Part shown: in pieces, positions 21,467 through 23,050 of the stretch
How positions within the stretch are numbered: position 1 is the first letter of the stretch
Layout: every line of letters begins with the position of its first letter
Assembly (NCBI GenBank): GCA_018375675.1
Contig: JAHACW010000037.1
Span: 1 to 23,050 of the forward strand
Direction of reading: 5' to 3'
Source of the DNA: Actinomyces sp.
GTDB taxonomy: Bacteria > Actinomycetota > Actinomycetes > Actinomycetales > Actinomycetaceae
DNA: 23,050 nucleotides
Position numbers and translations under genes: made by a program
The notes under the pieces: model-generated
What the model saw: the letters and a program-made list of their open reading frames with translations, nothing else
Database searches by the model: none
What the model was told of the DNA's origin: nothing

Positions 21467-22306
21467 ATGAGTGAGATCCCCGCATACACCCTGAACGACG
21501 GCCTGGACGTTCCCGCGATTGCGCTGGGCACCTATAACCTGCGCGGCGCCTCGGGCGTGGCCTCTATGGTGTCGGGCATCGAGGCCGGGTATCGCCTGCT
21601 GGATAGCGCCTTCAACTACGAGAACGAGGGCGCCCTTGGGGCGGCGGTGCGCCGCTGCGGCATCCCCCGCGAGGACCTGCGCCTGGTCTCCAAGCTTCCC
21701 GGGCGCCACCAACGCTACGACGAGGCCGTCTACACCCTCGAAGAATCCCTCATGCGCGCCGGCCTGGACTACTGGGACATGTACCTGATTCACTGGCCCA
21801 ACCCCAAGCGCGGCCTCTACGTCGAGGCCTACCAAGCCCTGCTGGACGCCCGCGACCGCGGACTGATCCGCTCCGTCGGCGTGTGCAACTTCCTGCCCGA
21901 ACACCTCGACCGCGTGCACGCCGAGACCGGCGAGTACCCGAGCGTCAACCAGATCGAGCTGCACCCCTACTTCCCGCAGGCCTCTGCCCTGGAGTATCAC
22001 GCGCAGGTCGGAGTGCTCACCGAGTCCTGGAGTCCGCTGGGGCGTAAGTGGCGCATCGTCGAAGACCCGGCGATTGTCTCCCTTGCCTCCGAGGCGGGCG
22101 TGTCCCCGTCGCGCCTCATCCTGCGCTGGCACTACCAGCTCGGCGCCATGCCCCTGCCCAAGTCCGGTAACCCTGATCGCCAGCGTGAGAACCTTGACAT
22201 CTTCTCCTTCTCGCTGTCGCCTGAGCAGATGGCTGCGATCAGTGCGCTCGGCCGCCCCGACGGCCGCCAGGCCGACCAGAACCCGGAGTACTACGAGGAG
22301 TTCTGA
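21467..22306 (+). CDS. Aldo/keto reductase
   Basis: 279 aa NADPH-dependent reductase, cytoplasmic. The tetrad is D46 and Y51 (LLDSAFNYENE), K76 (LVSKLP) and H109 (YLIHWP). The C-terminal coenzyme segment reads LPKSGNPDRQRENLDIFSFSLSPEQ. It is distinct from the reductase at 6646, with alternative residues around the active site (SAFNYENE instead of TAQMYGNE) and no N-terminal extension. The start is fixed by a -10 hexamer 6 nt upstream and absence of a ribosome site. It is a single gene, and an R1 mosaic repeat begins about 30 nt after its stop. Substrate unknown. Confidence 0.9.
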   Translation: MSEIPAYTLNDGLDVPAIALGTYNLRGASGVASMVSGIEAGYRLLDSAFNYENEGALGAAVRRCGIPREDLRLVSKLPGRHQRYDEAVYTLEESLMRAGLDYWDMYLIHWPNPKRGLYVEAYQALLDARDRGLIRSVGVCNFLPEHLDRVHAETGEYPSVNQIELHPYFPQASALEYHAQVGVLTESWSPLGRKWRIVEDPAIVSLASEAGVSPSRLILRWHYQLGAMPLPKSGNPDRQRENLDIFSFSLSPEQMAAISALGRPDGRQADQNPEYYEEF

Positions 22307-22335
22307 GGCTTCTCCGTTCCGTGGTGCTTGTGGGG

Positions 22336-22640
22336 CCGCTGGTGTTCCGGGCGCCGTCGGGCCTGACTCGTCGGGCCGGGCTGCTTGGTGCGCCCGTGGG
22401 CGGCGGCCCGCCCGCGAGCCGTCCGCGTTGCGTGTTGTTGCTTGTGGCTCCGCTGGTGTTCCGGGCGCCGTCGGGCCCGGCCGCCCGCGAGATCGCCACA
22501 CGCGAGCCTGAAGGCTCGGAGTGGTCGATCTCGAAGCCCGCCCGTGCCCTCCGGACCCTCCGGCGCCCTCCACACCGGTGGCGCCTGGTCGCTGATGTGT
22601 GGCTCGGCGCGTCGGCTCGTTGTCCGGCCAGGCCCCGCCA
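22336..22640 (+). repeat. GC-rich mosaic intergenic repeat, right copy (R1)
   Basis: Begins CCGCTGGTGTTCCGGGCGCC at 22336 and repeats that module at 22450, 114 bp later. Further modules (GGGCGGCGGCCCGCCCGCGA, then CTCCGGCGCCCTCCACAC, then the CCAGGCCCCGCC end) match the copies at 1-213 and 1917-2145. From about 22473 onward it runs in parallel with the first 110 nt of the window. No gene is supported in it. Confidence 0.7.
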
Positions 22641-22670
22641 TAGCCCGCGGGCATCACAAATCTCTCGCGT

Positions 22671-22999
22671 GAAACCGGCGTCACCTTTGCTCGCTCGTCT
22701 GTGCGTGGGGTTGAAACCGCCATCACCTTTGCTCGCGCAGGCCGAGCCCCAATTGAAACCGACATCGCCTTTGCGGGCGAAAAGAAGCTGTTTTTTGTCC
22801 ATTTTTCGGTTGCAGTGGTGTTGCTGGTTTCAATGGTCGCTGTTTGGGGGCGAGCAGTGGCGCCGGCGGTTTCACGTTGGCCTGCATCAGCGGTCGCAGA
22901 GGTGATGGCGGTTTCACGTTGGCCTGCATCAGCGGTCGCAGAGGTGATGGCGGTTTCACGTTGGTCTGCATCAGTGGCTGCAGAGGTGTCATTGGTTTC
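22671..22999. repeat. 42-bp-period inverted array, right copy (R2)
   Basis: Eight copies of the GAAACCGNCATCACCTTTGC-type motif. Three forward copies start at 22671, 22713 and 22755, and five reverse copies end at 22831, 22873, 22915, 22957 and 22999. Every step is exactly 42 bp. The innermost pair spans 22755-22831, 77 bp, as in the left array at 457-533. The reverse units at 22915 and 22957 are identical over all 42 bp; the others vary mainly outside the core. Open frames with 14-residue repeats cross the array only because 42 is a multiple of three. No coding gene is supported to the window end. Confidence 0.85.
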
Positions 23000-23025
23000 A
23001 ACGTCGCCACGTCACAGCTGCCTGT

Positions 23026-23046
23026 GCGCGAAAAAGTTCGCCCTGC
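23026..23046 (+). repeat. R3 motif, right copy
   Basis: Contains GCGAAAAAGTTCGCCC, identical to the copy at 582-602, and lies just outside the R2 array as in the left block. The rest of this array would lie beyond the window. Confidence 0.65.
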
Positions 23047-23050
23047 TCGG

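Noticed and set aside
6646..22306. Prophage or integrative element bounded by the direct repeat blocks
   Set aside because: No integrase, recombinase, phage or conjugation gene and no tRNA lies between the blocks; the genes are ordinary housekeeping and envelope genes with matching composition.
22723..23010. Minus-strand open frame with a 14-residue repeat (ANVKPPSPLRPLMQ type)
   Set aside because: The frame stays open only because the DNA repeat is 42 bp, a multiple of three. It has no ribosome site, ends outside the array in unrelated sequence, and equivalent frames exist on the other strand and in the left array with different peptides.

Overview
GC-rich actinobacterial chromosome segment (Actinomycetota; gene content and style would fit the Actinomycetaceae, e.g. 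Actinomyces/Schaalia, but this is an inference from a single window). Supporting signs are the strong G/C third-position bias, several genes that start about 6 nt after a TANNNT -10 hexamer and so look leaderless, DUF2510, DUF4235 and DUF4921 family proteins, a PadR-controlled FtsX-type ABC transporter, and a bacterial SCP-like protein. No rRNA, tRNA, CRISPR array or transposase was found.

Layout: 1-743 is a non-coding repeat block (GC-rich mosaic element, then a 42-bp-period inverted array, then a second short-motif inverted array). 978-1745 encodes phosphatidylcholine synthase. 1917-2145 holds an inverted copy of the mosaic element. 2160-7524 carries single genes on both strands: a four-TM membrane protein, an SCP-like protein, DUF4235, a thiamine-type substrate-binding lipoprotein, a GalT/HIT-like DUF4921 protein and an aldo/keto reductase. 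7671-8495 is an acidic protein of unknown function. 8888-12953 is an operon of PadR regulator, ABC ATPase and large FtsX-type permease, followed closely by an Hsp15-like S4 protein. 13514-17125 (minus strand) holds three tandem copies of a two-gene membrane module. 17236-22306 carries an AAE-family transporter, a Nudix hydrolase, Ohr, an M18 aminopeptidase and a second aldo/keto reductase. 22336-23046 repeats the non-coding block seen at the left end, in the same order and orientation.

The two parts most likely to be undescribed are: (i) the three paralogous gene pairs at 13514-17125, each made of a small single-pass protein with a C-terminal heptad-rich segment, overlapping by 4 nt a second single-pass protein with a heptad-rich stalk and an outer domain with four cysteines and a terminal aromatic-Pro motif; and (ii) the repeat system at both window ends, in which a roughly 24-bp motif recurs at exactly 42 bp (four helical turns), pointing inward from both sides of a fixed 77-bp centre.

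Together the genes are mostly envelope and housekeeping functions (membrane lipid synthesis, transport, peroxide defence, peptide breakdown, carbonyl reduction). All calls are from reading the sequence; no database search was run.
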